Notes under the pieces: model-generated | Seen by the model: only the letters and a program-made list of their open reading frames with translations | What the model was told of the DNA's origin: nothing | The model's database searches: none | Shown here: one piece after another, positions 21,297 to 30,724 of the stretch | Numbering within the stretch: the stretch's first letter is position 1 | Layout: the number at the start of each line of letters is the position of its first letter | Translations under genes and position numbers: made by a program | Assembly (NCBI GenBank): GCA_016213695.1 | Contig: JACQZV010000056.1 | Coordinates: forward strand, 1 to 54,473 | Direction: 5' to 3' | Origin: Acidobacteriota bacterium | GTDB taxonomy: Bacteria; Acidobacteriota; Vicinamibacteria; Vicinamibacterales; UBA2999 | DNA: 54,473 nucleotides

Positions 21297-21534
21297 GTTC
21301 GCGCCGGGGTTCCTCAGGCGTGGCGGCCGGCCGCCTGGTACTCATCCTGCAAGGAACACGCCCTGACTTTGGCTGACATGCGACTGGCGTGGGGTCGCGG
21401 CCCTGGATCTACGGCCAGCCGTTCTGCGCGATCCAAAATGTCGTGCAGCGTCGTGGGGTGCAGGGCGGCATGCCCGCGCTAGTGCATTCAGCCCACGGGC
21501 CTGCGGTCAGACGGGATAAGTAACGACTTACGTG

Positions 21535-24396
21535 ATGGGTATTCTCGAGAAGCTTCGGCCCCAGCCGCGGTGGAAGCACGCGGACCCGGCTGTCCGCGTG
21601 GCGGCGGTCTACGATCTGGGGCCTGAGGATGCCGAGGCCCTGCATGCGCTGGCGCGCGAGGACGCCGAGCCGCGCGTGCGGCGCGCTGCGGTGTCGCGCG
21701 TCGACGCGGCGGCGGTGCTCGCCGAGGTGGCGAGTACCGACCCGGACAACGAGGTGCGCGGCGAGGCGATTCGCGGCCTCGCCGGCGTCGCCGCCGAGGC
21801 CGACGATCTCGAGAACGCGCTCGCGGCGGCGCGGCTCCTCGTGACACTCGGCCGTACGAAGGAACTGGTTCTCGTCGCGCGCGACACATCGAGCGCCGAC
21901 GTTCGAGCGGCGCTCGTCGATCTCATCGAGGATCAGAAGGCGCTGGCGGCCATCAGCCGGCAGGCGCGCGACAGCGTCACGCGGCTGCGCGCGCTCGCAC
22001 GGCTGCACGATGCCGGCGAGATCCGGAACGTGGCGCTCAAGGCCGAGCACACCGACGCGGCCGTGGCCGCCCTCGAGCGGATTGGCGATGCCGACGCGCT
22101 GAGCGACGTGTCGCTGCGGGCGCGCAACAAGGTGGCGGCACGGCGCGCGCGGGCGAGGTTGCGCCTGATTGCCGAGGCGGTGGCCCAGCCGGCGGCCACC
22201 GAGGTGCGCATGAGCCCCGCCGATCGCGCGCGCGCGCTCGCCCTGCTCCATCGCGCGGAGGGGCTCGTCGCCGTCGCGGATCCCGACGCGGCGGCCGGTA
22301 CGCTGGCCGCCGTGCGGATCGAATGGGCGGAACTGCAGGCAGACGTGGATCTCGATCCGGCGCTCGTGCGGCAGTTCGACGCTGCCGGGGACGCGGTGCG
22401 CGAGGCGGTTGCCGAGCGGCAGCAGGAACGGGCGGCCGAAGAAGAGCGCAGCCGGGCGCTCGCGCGGGAGCAGGCGGATCGCGTGTCCATCTGCGAGCAG
22501 ATCGAACGCCTCTCGGGGCCGGAGGCCGCCGACCGGATCGCGGAGCTGAAGGTGCAATGGGACAGCCTGCCGCCGATGCCGTCGGAGTACGCGGCGCCGC
22601 TGACCCGCCGGTTCCAGGACGGCTGCCGAATGTTCGAAGACGGCGAGCGGCGCCGCAGGCTGGCCGCGACGGCGGCGGCGCGCCTCGAGACGCTGTCCAC
22701 CGAGCTCGAGCAGCTGGCCGCATCCGATCAGCCGTCCGCGGAAATCGTCGCCCGCTGGCGCGGGCTGCGCCGGGACGCCGACGTGCTGCGCGAGCACGCC
22801 GCCGCGAATCCGCAGGCCGCCGAGCGGCTGGATCGCGCCATGGCCGCGCTGGAGGAAAAGGAACACCGCCAGGCGGAGGCGCGCGCGAAGCAGGAGCAGG
22901 ACAACCTCAAGCGCCTGCAGCAGCTCTGCCGCCACGTCGAGTCGCTGGCAGCCGCCGAGCGGATCGCGTTGAAGGCGGGTAGCCGCGCGGTCCGCGAGAT
23001 TCGATCCGCCATCGAGGAGCGGCCGCCCCTGCCTGCGAAGAAGGACTGGCAGGAGATTCACGCGCGGCTGGAAGCCTCGCGTGCGCTCCTCGTGCCGAAG
23101 GTCCAGCAGCTGCAGGAGGCCGACGAATGGCAGCGCTGGGCGAACCTGCAGGTGCAGGAAGAACTGTGCGTCCAGATGGAGGCGATCAAGGAGGAGCCGG
23201 ACGCGGAAGCCGCCGCGCGCCGGATGCGCGAGCTGCAGGCGCGCTGGAAGGACGTGGCGCTGGCGCCGCCAGTCCGGGGCGAGGCGATGTGGCGCCGCTT
23301 CAAGTCGGCCCAGGACGAGGTGTTCGCCCGCACCGGATCGTACTTCGCCGCGCAGGCCGCCGAGCGCGCCGCGAACCTGCAGAAGAAACAGGCGCTCTGC
23401 GAGCGGGCCGGGACGCTGGCCGATTCCACCGACTGGGTGCGCACCGCCGTCGCGCTGCAGGCGCTTCAGGCCGAGTGGAAGGTGATCGGACCGGTCACGC
23501 GCGGCCAGGAGAAAGCTGTCTGGGAGCGCTTCAGGTCCGCGTGCGACCGGTTCTTTACCCGGCGCCAGCAGGATCTGAAAGACCGCAAGGAGGCGTGGGC
23601 GGCCAACCTCGCGAAGAAAGAGGAGCTCTGCGCCGGAGCGGAAGCGCTCGCCGACTCCTCCGACTGGGAAGCCGCGGCGGCTGCGGTGCGGCAGCTCCAG
23701 GCCGACTGGAAGACCGTCGGGCCGGTTCGGAAAGCGAAATCAGAGGCGGTCTGGCAACGATTCCGCGCCGCCTGCGATCGGTTCTTCGATCGCTACAAGC
23801 ATCGCGACCAGATCGAGCTCGTGTCGAAGGCGCAGCCGCGCGAGGCGGTGATTCGCGACCTCGAGCAGCTGCTGCCGGCGGCGGCCGGCGCGGGCGATTC
23901 GCCTGACGGGCTGTATGCGGTGATCCAGGGCGCACGCGAGCGCTGGCAGCAGGCACCGGAGCTGCCGCGACACATGCAGCAGGAGCTGGCGGCCCGGTAC
24001 CACGAGGCGCTCGGCCGGCTCGTGGCCGCGTGGCCGTTGGCGTTTGCGGGCACGGACCTCGACCCGGAGGCGGCGCGCACGCGGATGGAAAAGCTCGTGG
24101 CCAGGGTCGAGGCGTTCGTCTCCGGCTCGTCGGCACAGCAGAGCCCGAGGGCGCTCACGCCAACCGAGCTGCTCGCGCGCCAGTGGCGCGAGCGTCTGGC
24201 CGCCAATACGATCGCCGGCGGCCGGACCGCGGAGACGGAGGAATCGCGGTGGCGCGCCGCGGAGCAGGATGTCCGTCAGGCGCAGGCGCAGTGGATGCGC
24301 CTCGGTCCGGTGCCGCCAGACATCGCCGGGCCGCTCAACGAACGCTTCCAGCGCGCGTGCCGCCGCTTCTTCGAGCAGCGGAAGCGGGCCTCGTAG
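21535..24396 (+). CDS. Large multi-repeat DUF349 protein
   Basis: A roughly 953-aa cytoplasmic, highly charged protein. The first 230 residues look like HEAT-type helical repeats (VRVAAVYDLGPEDAEAL, VRRAAVSRVDAAAVLAEVA). The rest carries successive DUF349 helical repeats, each with a W-K-x-(I/V/A)-G-P-V type signature: LKVQWDSLPPMP near 337, ARWKDVALAPPVRGEAMW near 565, WKVIGPVTRGQEKAVWERF near 650, WKTVGPVRKAKSEAVWQRF near 725 and MRLGPVPPDIAGPL near 920, with coiled-coil between. The molecular function of DUF349 is not established. I prefer ATG 21535 to the adjoining GTG 21532. The 238 bases before it hold no recognisable gene or RNA, only TAAGT...ACTTA (21517-21530). Confidence 0.85.
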   Translation: MGILEKLRPQPRWKHADPAVRVAAVYDLGPEDAEALHALAREDAEPRVRRAAVSRVDAAAVLAEVASTDPDNEVRGEAIRGLAGVAAEADDLENALAAARLLVTLGRTKELVLVARDTSSADVRAALVDLIEDQKALAAISRQARDSVTRLRALARLHDAGEIRNVALKAEHTDAAVAALERIGDADALSDVSLRARNKVAARRARARLRLIAEAVAQPAATEVRMSPADRARALALLHRAEGLVAVADPDAAAGTLAAVRIEWAELQADVDLDPALVRQFDAAGDAVREAVAERQQERAAEEERSRALAREQADRVSICEQIERLSGPEAADRIAELKVQWDSLPPMPSEYAAPLTRRFQDGCRMFEDGERRRRLAATAAARLETLSTELEQLAASDQPSAEIVARWRGLRRDADVLREHAAANPQAAERLDRAMAALEEKEHRQAEARAKQEQDNLKRLQQLCRHVESLAAAERIALKAGSRAVREIRSAIEERPPLPAKKDWQEIHARLEASRALLVPKVQQLQEADEWQRWANLQVQEELCVQMEAIKEEPDAEAAARRMRELQARWKDVALAPPVRGEAMWRRFKSAQDEVFARTGSYFAAQAAERAANLQKKQALCERAGTLADSTDWVRTAVALQALQAEWKVIGPVTRGQEKAVWERFRSACDRFFTRRQQDLKDRKEAWAANLAKKEELCAGAEALADSSDWEAAAAAVRQLQADWKTVGPVRKAKSEAVWQRFRAACDRFFDRYKHRDQIELVSKAQPREAVIRDLEQLLPAAAGAGDSPDGLYAVIQGARERWQQAPELPRHMQQELAARYHEALGRLVAAWPLAFAGTDLDPEAARTRMEKLVARVEAFVSGSSAQQSPRALTPTELLARQWRERLAANTIAGGRTAETEESRWRAAEQDVRQAQAQWMRLGPVPPDIAGPLNERFQRACRRFFEQRKRAS

Positions 24397-24444
24397 CGCG
24401 TCGGTGCTGTCGCCGCGACGGGAGGCCTCCTTCTCCCATGGGCC

Positions 24445-24468
24445 ACGGAGACACCGAGACACGGTGAC
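24445..24468. repeat. Octamer array downstream of the DUF349 gene
   Basis: Three 8-bp units in a row: ACGGAGAC, ACCGAGAC and ACGGTGAC. This is the same GAG(A/G)CAC-type unit as at 1478-1509 and 46742-46773. It lies between two convergent genes. Confidence 0.6.
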
Positions 24469-24483
24469 TGCGTGTCGGCGCGC

Positions 24484-24918
24484 TTATTCGAAGCCTTCGA
24501 TATCCACGAGATCCTTCGTCCGGCCCGTGGCCCGCTTGTTGACGATGAAGTCCCTACGGCCGATGAAGTCGATTTCGATCTCTCCAAAGGCACCACGCAT
24601 TCGATGAGGCCACGCGTCCGCAAACGTCAGCCCCGTCAGATCGGTGAGGACGTCGATGCGGACGGGCGAGACGCCGAGCTGGTAGGTGACTCCCGGTGCG
24701 GCGAAATCCGACTCCGTGATGTCCCGCATGGGCGCGCCGAACGCCCGCAGGGCCGTCATCACCCGATGGGCGTTCTCCGGCGTCGCTTCGACCCACACGT
24801 CGAGGTCGCCGGTCGCGCGTGGACGCCCATGCAGCGCCAGGGCGTAGGCGCCGACGACGAGGAACCGGACGTCAGCGGCGACGAACGCGCGCAACAGATC
24901 GACAAAGTCCGGGTTCAT
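24484..24918 (-). CDS. Small nucleotidyltransferase-fold protein
   Basis: A 144-aa protein of the DNA polymerase beta-like nucleotidyltransferase superfamily. It has a VRFLVVGAYALALHGRPRAT strand-helix, a GDLDVWVEATPEN motif with the two catalytic aspartates (D-x-D), and a third acidic position in VRIDVLTDLTG. The C-terminal KRATGRTKDLVDIEGFE is typical of the AbiEii/MNT-like group. It overlaps by 47 bases the end of a 69-aa upstream gene that appears to be its partner. The pair could be a toxin-antitoxin or small regulatory module, but no HEPN toxin is adjacent and the substrate is unknown. Confidence 0.75.
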   Translation of the reverse strand: MNPDFVDLLRAFVAADVRFLVVGAYALALHGRPRATGDLDVWVEATPENAHRVMTALRAFGAPMRDITESDFAAPGVTYQLGVSPVRIDVLTDLTGLTFADAWPHRMRGAFGEIEIDFIGRRDFIVNKRATGRTKDLVDIEGFE

Positions 24919-25081
24919 GCGGGAACTCGCCGCGCAGCGTCCATTGCTCTTGGGTGAGACGCCACGCTTGGAGGACGCGCTCGGCGGGCGAGAGCTGCTG
25001 CCAGTAGGCGAGGTCCTCCTTATCAGCGTCGGCGTGAGATGCGTACCGTCGGACGGTGATGTCGGAACGTCGTGCAGTCAT
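24872..25081 (-). CDS. Small protein preceding the nucleotidyltransferase
   Basis: A 69-aa protein (RRYASHADADKEDLAYWQQL, AERVLQAWRLTQEQWTLRGE, then an arginine-rich tail). It has no enzymatic motif; the pattern Y-W-x-x-L-x-x-x-E-R is a helix with exposed aromatics. Small proteins of this kind are, as I recall, often found directly before such nucleotidyltransferase genes. Its 3' end overlaps the next start by 47 bases, so expression is likely coupled. It lies 30 bases after speA on the same strand and may be read from the speA transcript. Confidence 0.6.
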   Translation of the reverse strand: MTARRSDITVRRYASHADADKEDLAYWQQLSPAERVLQAWRLTQEQWTLRGEFPHEPGLCRSVARVRRR

Positions 25082-25111
25082 ACCGTGGAACGGGCCGAAC
25101 GACCCGAACGG

Positions 25112-27058
25112 TCACTCTTCGAGATAGGTATACCCGTGCAGGCCGTCTTCGTAGAAGCGGAGCAGGCGGCCGGCGCCTTCGTAGTCGATGCGCCCGGCGC
25201 GGACCGCGGTTTCCACGTCGGTCCGGAGCTTGCCAAGGAGAATCTCCGCGTCGAATTCCACGTAGTCGAGCACCTCGCGCACCGTGTCGCCCTTGATGAG
25301 CGTGTCGAGGCGCGCCTCGCCGTTGGCGTCGAGGCTGACGTGCACCGCGTGCGTGTCGCCGAACAGGTTGTGGAGGTCGCCCAGGATTTCCTGATACGCG
25401 CCTACCAGGAAGACCCCCAGGTAGTAGGACCCGCCGTTCACCGTGTGGAGCGGCAGCGTCTTCTTGACGTCGCGCCGGTCCACGAACCGGTCCAGCTTGC
25501 CGTCGGAATCACACGTGATGTCGCCGAGCACCGCATGATTGGTCGGCCGCTCGCCCAGGCGGTGGATCGGCATCACCGGAAACAGCTGCTTGATGGCCCA
25601 GCTGTCGGGAATCGACTGAAACAGCGAGAAGTTGCAGAAATACGTATCTGAGAGCTGCTCGTCCAGGTTCTGCAGGTCCTCGGGCACTTCGGCCATCGTC
25701 ACGACGATCTTCTGGAGCTTCGTGCAGATGGCCCAGAAGAGGTTCTCGGCCATGCTGCGCTGCTCGAGCGGCAGGTACCCGCCGTTGAACAGGCTGATGG
25801 CCATGTCGAGCGCCTGCTGGGCGTCGTGGAAGCCTTCGAGCGCGTTGCGCGCCGTGACGTTGTTGTAGGTCTCGATCAGATCGACGAGCGGCTGCTCCCA
25901 CTCCGGATTCGGGGCGCCCGGCACCTTCTCGTCGCCGAACCCGGACACGCCGAGCACGTTGAACACGAGCACGCTGTGGTACGCAACGATGGCGCGGCCG
26001 CTCTCCGAGACGATCGTCGGATGCGGTACCCCGGCCTCGTCGCACACGGTCTGGATGTGGTAGACGACGTCGTTGGCGTATTCCTCGAGCGTGTAGTTCA
26101 TGCTCGACTCGAAGTTGGTCTGCGAGCCGTCGTAATCGACGCCGAGGCCGCCGCCGACGTCCAGATACTGCAGGCCGGCGCCCAGGCGGGCGATCTCCGT
26201 GTACACGCGGGCCGCCTCGTTGAGCGCCCCTTTGACGATGCGGATGTTCGTGATCTGGCTGCCGAGGTGGAAGTGGAGCAGCTTGAGGCAATCCTGCATG
26301 CCCCGGGCCTTGAGCTCGTCGAGCCCCCGCATGATTTCGGTGACGGTGAGGCCGAACTTGGACCGGAACCCGCCGGAGGACTGCCAGCGCCCGCTGCCGC
26401 GGGCGGCCAGCTTGACGCGCATCCCGATCTGCGGCCGGACGCCGATTTTTTCCGCGGTTTCGAGAATCAGGCCGAGTTCGGTGTATTTCTCGACGACCGG
26501 GATGATGTTTCGCCCGATTTTCTGGGCCAGCATCGCGGTTTCGATGAATTCGGCGTCCTTGAACCCGTTGCAGATGATCGGCGTGTCGTTGTCGGCGAGC
26601 GCGACCACGGCGAGCAGCTCAGGCTTGGACCCGGCTTCCAGCCCGAACCGGTACGGCCTGCCGAAGTCGAGTACTTCCTCGACGACCTGCCGCTGCTGAT
26701 TGACCTTGATCGGGTAGACGCAGCTGTAGGTGCCCTGATACTGGTTCTGCGAGATGGCCGCCTGGAAGGCGGCGTGGATTTCGCCAAGCCGGTGGCGGAG
26801 GATGTCGGTGAACCGGACGAGGACAGGAAGGCTGATGCCGCGGAGCTGCAGCCGATCGACGAGCTCCTTCAGGTCGATTGCCTGCGCCGGATCCTTGGTC
26901 GGATGGACCTGCACGTGACCGGCGGCGCTCACGGAGAAGTATCCGTGGCCCCAACGTGCCACCTCGTAGAGCTCGCTGGCGTCGTGGACGCTCCAGGCTC
27001 TGGTCGACGACGTGCTCGCCACGGCGGGCGCCGGCCGCCCGTTGGTCGCCGTGCTCAT
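25112..27058 (-). CDS. speA: Biosynthetic arginine decarboxylase SpeA
   Basis: A 648-aa PLP enzyme of the alanine-racemase-fold group IV decarboxylases, converting arginine to agmatine for polyamine synthesis. The cofactor lysine is K118 in YSCVYPIKVNQQRQ. Further landmarks are RFGLEAGSKPELL, the phosphate-binding YLDVGGGLGVDYDGS and the C-terminal GSYYLGVFLVGAYQEILGDLHNLFGD. Length agrees with SpeA (about 630-660). The ATG at 27058 is preceded by a plausible promoter (27068-27095). No agmatinase or speB is in the window. Confidence 0.96.
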   Translation of the reverse strand: MSTATNGRPAPAVASTSSTRAWSVHDASELYEVARWGHGYFSVSAAGHVQVHPTKDPAQAIDLKELVDRLQLRGISLPVLVRFTDILRHRLGEIHAAFQAAISQNQYQGTYSCVYPIKVNQQRQVVEEVLDFGRPYRFGLEAGSKPELLAVVALADNDTPIICNGFKDAEFIETAMLAQKIGRNIIPVVEKYTELGLILETAEKIGVRPQIGMRVKLAARGSGRWQSSGGFRSKFGLTVTEIMRGLDELKARGMQDCLKLLHFHLGSQITNIRIVKGALNEAARVYTEIARLGAGLQYLDVGGGLGVDYDGSQTNFESSMNYTLEEYANDVVYHIQTVCDEAGVPHPTIVSESGRAIVAYHSVLVFNVLGVSGFGDEKVPGAPNPEWEQPLVDLIETYNNVTARNALEGFHDAQQALDMAISLFNGGYLPLEQRSMAENLFWAICTKLQKIVVTMAEVPEDLQNLDEQLSDTYFCNFSLFQSIPDSWAIKQLFPVMPIHRLGERPTNHAVLGDITCDSDGKLDRFVDRRDVKKTLPLHTVNGGSYYLGVFLVGAYQEILGDLHNLFGDTHAVHVSLDANGEARLDTLIKGDTVREVLDYVEFDAEILLGKLRTDVETAVRAGRIDYEGAGRLLRFYEDGLHGYTYLEE

Positions 27059-27067
27059 CTGAGAGTC

Positions 27068-27095
27068 ATGATACGCGCATCTTGCAGAGAGCCAA
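27068..27095 (-). promoter_or_regulatory. Candidate speA promoter
   Basis: On the minus strand, TTGGCT (27095-27090) and TATCAT (27073-27068, 5/6 match to -10) are 16 bases apart, ending 10 bases before the speA ATG. The 62-bp gap to the divergent thioesterase gene also holds an A-tract on the plus strand (about 27096-27104). The short leader is unusual but resembles other promoters in this window. Confidence 0.4.
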
Positions 27096-27120
27096 GAAAA
27101 AAAATGCGGAATGAGAAAGA

Positions 27121-27540
27121 ATGAGAGTCGCCGTGCCCGACCGGATGCCGTCCATCAAGCTGGTGCTGCTGCCGAAAGACACCAACGCGTACGGAACGAT
27201 TTTCGGCGGCGTGATTCTGTCGCACATCGACCTGGCGTCGGCGGTCGAGGCCCGGAAGACGGCGCCGCATCGGTACGTCACGCGGGCGATGCACGAGGTC
27301 GAGTTTCACGAGCCGGTTTTCGTAGGCGACGTCGTCAGCTTCTACACCGAGACGGTGCGCGTCGGGCGGACATCGCTGACGGTGCGGGTGCTCGTCGAGG
27401 CCGAACGGTGGGGTGCGGTGGCGCCGCGTGGAAGCGGCCACGGCGAAGTGGTCAAGGTCACCGAGGCGGACGTGGTGCTCGTCGCCGTCAACGACCGTGG
27501 CACGCCGGTGCCAATCCGGCCCGAGCCGATGCAGGCCTGA
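27121..27540 (+). CDS. Acyl-CoA thioesterase, hotdog fold (YciA-like)
   Basis: A 139-aa single hotdog domain. The family signature is PKDTNAYGTIFGGVILSHID, with the catalytic aspartate and the helix that cradles CoA, followed by the strands VEFHEPVFVGDVVSFYTE and SLTVRVLVEAE. Such enzymes hydrolyse acyl-CoAs to free acid and CoA in the cytoplasm; chain length is not predictable. It is transcribed divergently from speA and lies 3 bases before thrC, so the two are likely translated from one message. Confidence 0.88.
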   Translation: MRVAVPDRMPSIKLVLLPKDTNAYGTIFGGVILSHIDLASAVEARKTAPHRYVTRAMHEVEFHEPVFVGDVVSFYTETVRVGRTSLTVRVLVEAERWGAVAPRGSGHGEVVKVTEADVVLVAVNDRGTPVPIRPEPMQA

Positions 27541-27543
27541 GCG

Positions 27544-28830
27544 ATGAGGTGGGTCAGCACGAAGCGGAGTTCGCCGTCCGTTCCGTTCATCGACGCGCTG
27601 TTCGCCGGCACCGCGCCGGACGGGGGTCTCTATTTTCCCGAGCGCTTAGAGCCGCTGCCGCCGGCGACGCTGGCCGCGCTTCGCACGGCCGATCTGGCCA
27701 CCATCGGCACCGTCGTCGGATCCCACCTGCTGGCCGGCGACATTCCGGAGGCGGAGATGGGCCGCCTGGTGCGCGACGCCCTCGATTTCCCCATCCCGCT
27801 CGTTCAGGTGACCGACCGCGTCTGGGTGCTGGAGCTTTTCCACGGGCCGACGCTCGCATTCAAGGACGTCGGGGCGAGGGTCCAGGCCCGGCTGCTGCAC
27901 CACTTCACGGACGGCACGCCGCTGACCATTCTCGTGGCGACCTCTGGCGACACGGGCAGCGCCGTGGCGCAGGCGTTCCACGGCGTGCCCGACTCCCGCG
28001 TGGTGGTGCTCTATCCGGAAGGGCAGGTCACCGACGTCCAGGAAGCGCAGATGGCGTCGCTCGGCGGCAACATCACCGCCGTGGCGGTCCGGGGCACCTT
28101 TGACGACTGCCAGCGGCTCGTCAAGCAGGCGTTTGCCGACAACGAGCTCCGGAAGAAGGTGTGGCTGACGCCGGCCAATTCCATCAATCTGGGGCGGCTC
28201 CTGCCGCAGGTGATCTACTACTTCATCCTGGCCCGGCTGGGCGGACCGCTGGTTGTCTCGGTGCCGAGCGGTAACTTCGGCAACCTGACGGCCGGCCTGA
28301 TCGCCAGGCGGATCGGACTGCCGGTCAGCCGTTTCATCGCCGCCACCAACGTCAACGACGTGGTGCCCGAGTACCTGCGGTCGGGGATCTACACGCCGCG
28401 TGCCTCGGTGCGCACCGTCGCGAATGCGATGGACGTCGGGTCGCCGAGCAATTTCGAGCGCATCCGGGCGCTGTACGACGACGATCTCGATCGGCTGCGC
28501 GCGGATCTGGCGGGCGCCGCTTTTGACGATGCGACCGTTGTGGCGGAAATCGGCCGGGTCTACCGGGAGCGCGGATATCTGCTCGACCCGCATGGCGCGA
28601 TCGCGTGGCTCGGCCTGCAGCAGGGCCTCGCTGCAGACGCGCGAGCGACCGGCGTGTTCCTGGCGACGGCCCATCCGGCCAAGTTCCGCGAAGTCGTCGA
28701 ACCGGCGATTGGCGAGGCCGTACCGCTCCCGGCGACGCTCGCCGACGCGCTCGCGCGACCGCGCCACAGCGTGCGTCTCCAGGTTGACTATCCGTCGCTT
28801 GTCGAGCTGGTCCTGAAGCCTGAAGCCTGA
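27544..28830 (+). CDS. thrC: Threonine synthase ThrC
   Basis: A 428-aa PLP enzyme of the E. coli/yeast-type threonine synthase group, converting O-phosphohomoserine to threonine. The PLP lysine is K107 in GPTLAFKDVGARV. TSGDTGSAVAQAF binds the substrate phosphate side, and VPSGNFGNLTAGL is the PLP-phosphate loop. The C-terminal residues LKPEA and the TGA stop are inside a heptamer array (28813-28847). No other thr gene is near; an SDR threonine dehydrogenase lies 18 kb upstream. Confidence 0.95.
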   Translation: MRWVSTKRSSPSVPFIDALFAGTAPDGGLYFPERLEPLPPATLAALRTADLATIGTVVGSHLLAGDIPEAEMGRLVRDALDFPIPLVQVTDRVWVLELFHGPTLAFKDVGARVQARLLHHFTDGTPLTILVATSGDTGSAVAQAFHGVPDSRVVVLYPEGQVTDVQEAQMASLGGNITAVAVRGTFDDCQRLVKQAFADNELRKKVWLTPANSINLGRLLPQVIYYFILARLGGPLVVSVPSGNFGNLTAGLIARRIGLPVSRFIAATNVNDVVPEYLRSGIYTPRASVRTVANAMDVGSPSNFERIRALYDDDLDRLRADLAGAAFDDATVVAEIGRVYRERGYLLDPHGAIAWLGLQQGLAADARATGVFLATAHPAKFREVVEPAIGEAVPLPATLADALARPRHSVRLQVDYPSLVELVLKPEA

Positions 28831-28847
28831 AGCCCACAGCCTGACAC
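28813..28847. repeat. Heptamer array spanning the thrC stop codon
   Basis: Units CTGAAGC (three exact), CCACAGC and CTGACAC run with a 7-bp period. The array encodes the last residues of ThrC, contains its stop, and reaches to within 3 bases of the pepF ATG. Its GCCTGAA and GCCCACA units link the GAAGCCC type (metH) with the GCCCACT type (glnN, ahcY). Confidence 0.65.
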
Positions 28848-28849
28848 CC

Positions 28850-30724
28850 ATGCCCCCCGTCGACCTGTTCCGGCCCGAGCCGGGGACGCTGCGATCGCGC
28901 GAGGAGATCCCCGATCGGTACAAATGGGACCTGGCGGGGATCTGCCGCGACTGGGACGACTGGACCGGCAGCTACGGCCGTCTCGACGCCGCCATCGAGG
29001 CGTTCGGGGCGCTGCGGGGCACGCTCGCGCAGGGTCCCGAGCAGCTCCTGGCGGCCTTTCGCGCGATGGATGAGATGGGCGCGCTGAGCTACCGCGTGTG
29101 GTACTTCGCGGCGCTGCAGTACGACGAGGATCAGCGGAACAACGACGTCAACGCCCGCCGCCAGCAGGTGCAGATCCTGTTCGCGCGGCAGCAGCAGGCG
29201 AGCGCCTGGTTCAACCCCGAGCTGCTGGCCATCCCGATCGAGACGATCCGCGGGTGGCTCGCGCAGCAGAGCGACCTGTCGGTGTACCGGTTTGCCATCG
29301 ACAGCCTGTTTCACGAGCAGGAGCACGTGCTCGACGAGGAGGGGGAGCGGCTGCTGTCGTACGCCGGGCGGTTCAACAGCGTGCCGCACGACAGCTACGC
29401 TGCGCTGACCACGGCCGACGTGAAGTTCCCGTCGATCACCATGAGCACGGGCGAGCGGGTGACGCTGAGTTACGGCCAGTACCGCGCCGTGCTCGAGACC
29501 AACCGGCACCAGCCCGACCGCGCCGCCGCTTACCGCGCGTTCCATCGCACGTACGCCGACAATCAGAACACCTACGCGGCGCTCTACAGCGGCGTGCTGC
29601 AGCGCGACTGGTTCCATGCGCGGGCGCGGCACTACCGCACCACGCTCGACGCCGCGCTGCACGGCAACAACATCCCGCCGGCGGTCCTCGAGAACCTCAT
29701 CGCGGTCGCGCGCGAGGCCGTCGAGCCTCTGCGCCGCTACCACCGCCTGCGCCGCCGGGTGCTCGGCGTGGACACGTACCGGCTGTTCGATGTCTTTGTT
29801 CCGCTGGTCGACTACGGCGTTCGCTACCCGTACGACGAGGTCGGGGAGTGGATTGTGGAGGCGGTGGCGCCGCTCGGCCGCGACTACCAGCGGCAGGTGC
29901 GTCGCGCCTTCGAGGAACGCTGGATCGACGTGTTCGAGAACGCGGGCAAGCGGCACGGCGCGTACTCGGCGCCGGTGTACGGAGCGCATCCGTACATGCT
30001 GCTCAACTACAACGAGACGCTCGACGCGGTGTTTACGCTGGCGCACGAGATGGGGCATTCGATGCACACGCTGCTGTCGCACCAGACGCAGCCGTTCGTC
30101 TACGCGGGCTACACCATCTTCGTCGCCGAGGTGCCGTCCACGCTGAACGAGGCGCTGTTCCTCGATTTCATGCTCGCCCGCGCCCGCTCGCGCGAGGAGC
30201 GCGTCGTCCTGCTGCAGCATGCCATCGACAGCATCGCGAGCACGTTCTATACGCAGGTGTTGTTTGCCGATTTCGAGCTGCGGGCGCATCGCCTGGTGGA
30301 GCAGGACCAGCCGGTGACCGCCGACACGCTGAACGGCATGTTTGCCTCGTTGCTTCGCGAGTACTACGGCGACGCGCTCGACGAGGAGGAGATATCGGCC
30401 GTCACCTGGGCGCGCATCCCGCACTTCTTCAGCACGCCCTATTACGTCTACCAATACGCGACCTGCTTCGCGTCGGCCGCCCGGCTGATGGAGGACCTGC
30501 GGGCGCCGGCCCCGGCCCGGAGAGACGATGCGGTCGGGCGGTACCTCGACCTGCTGCGCGCCGGCGGCAGCGACTATCCGATGGCGCTGCTGGCGCGCGC
30601 CGGCATCGACCTCAGCCAGCCCGACACGGTGCGCGCCGTGTCCGCCGAACTCGACGGACTCGTCGCGCGCCTCGAGGCGGAGCTCGACGGCCGGCCGGGC
30701 GAACTTGGGGTCGGACCCGTGTAA
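28850..30724 (+). CDS. pepF: Oligoendopeptidase F-like M3 metallopeptidase
   Basis: A 624-aa cytoplasmic zinc peptidase of the M3B family. The HExxH motif is in FTLAHEMGHSMHT (H399 to H403), followed by the third ligand glutamate in VAEVPSTLNEALF. N-terminal ERYKWDL-like text (DRYKWDLAGICRDW) and the C-terminal YVYQYATCFASAARL are typical. It degrades short oligopeptides. ATG at 28850 is 19 bases after the thrC stop and has no clear Shine-Dalgarno because of the repeat array. The last codons form part of an inverted repeat (30708-30747). Confidence 0.93.
   Translation: MPPVDLFRPEPGTLRSREEIPDRYKWDLAGICRDWDDWTGSYGRLDAAIEAFGALRGTLAQGPEQLLAAFRAMDEMGALSYRVWYFAALQYDEDQRNNDVNARRQQVQILFARQQQASAWFNPELLAIPIETIRGWLAQQSDLSVYRFAIDSLFHEQEHVLDEEGERLLSYAGRFNSVPHDSYAALTTADVKFPSITMSTGERVTLSYGQYRAVLETNRHQPDRAAAYRAFHRTYADNQNTYAALYSGVLQRDWFHARARHYRTTLDAALHGNNIPPAVLENLIAVAREAVEPLRRYHRLRRRVLGVDTYRLFDVFVPLVDYGVRYPYDEVGEWIVEAVAPLGRDYQRQVRRAFEERWIDVFENAGKRHGAYSAPVYGAHPYMLLNYNETLDAVFTLAHEMGHSMHTLLSHQTQPFVYAGYTIFVAEVPSTLNEALFLDFMLARARSREERVVLLQHAIDSIASTFYTQVLFADFELRAHRLVEQDQPVTADTLNGMFASLLREYYGDALDEEEISAVTWARIPHFFSTPYYVYQYATCFASAARLMEDLRAPAPARRDDAVGRYLDLLRAGGSDYPMALLARAGIDLSQPDTVRAVSAELDGLVARLEAELDGRPGELGVGPV

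Noticed and set aside
21297-21534. tRNA or small RNA gene in the longest intergenic gap
   Set aside because: I could not fold a cloverleaf or find a conserved T-loop. Only a GCGGCCGGCCGC palindrome and TAAGT...ACTTA are present.
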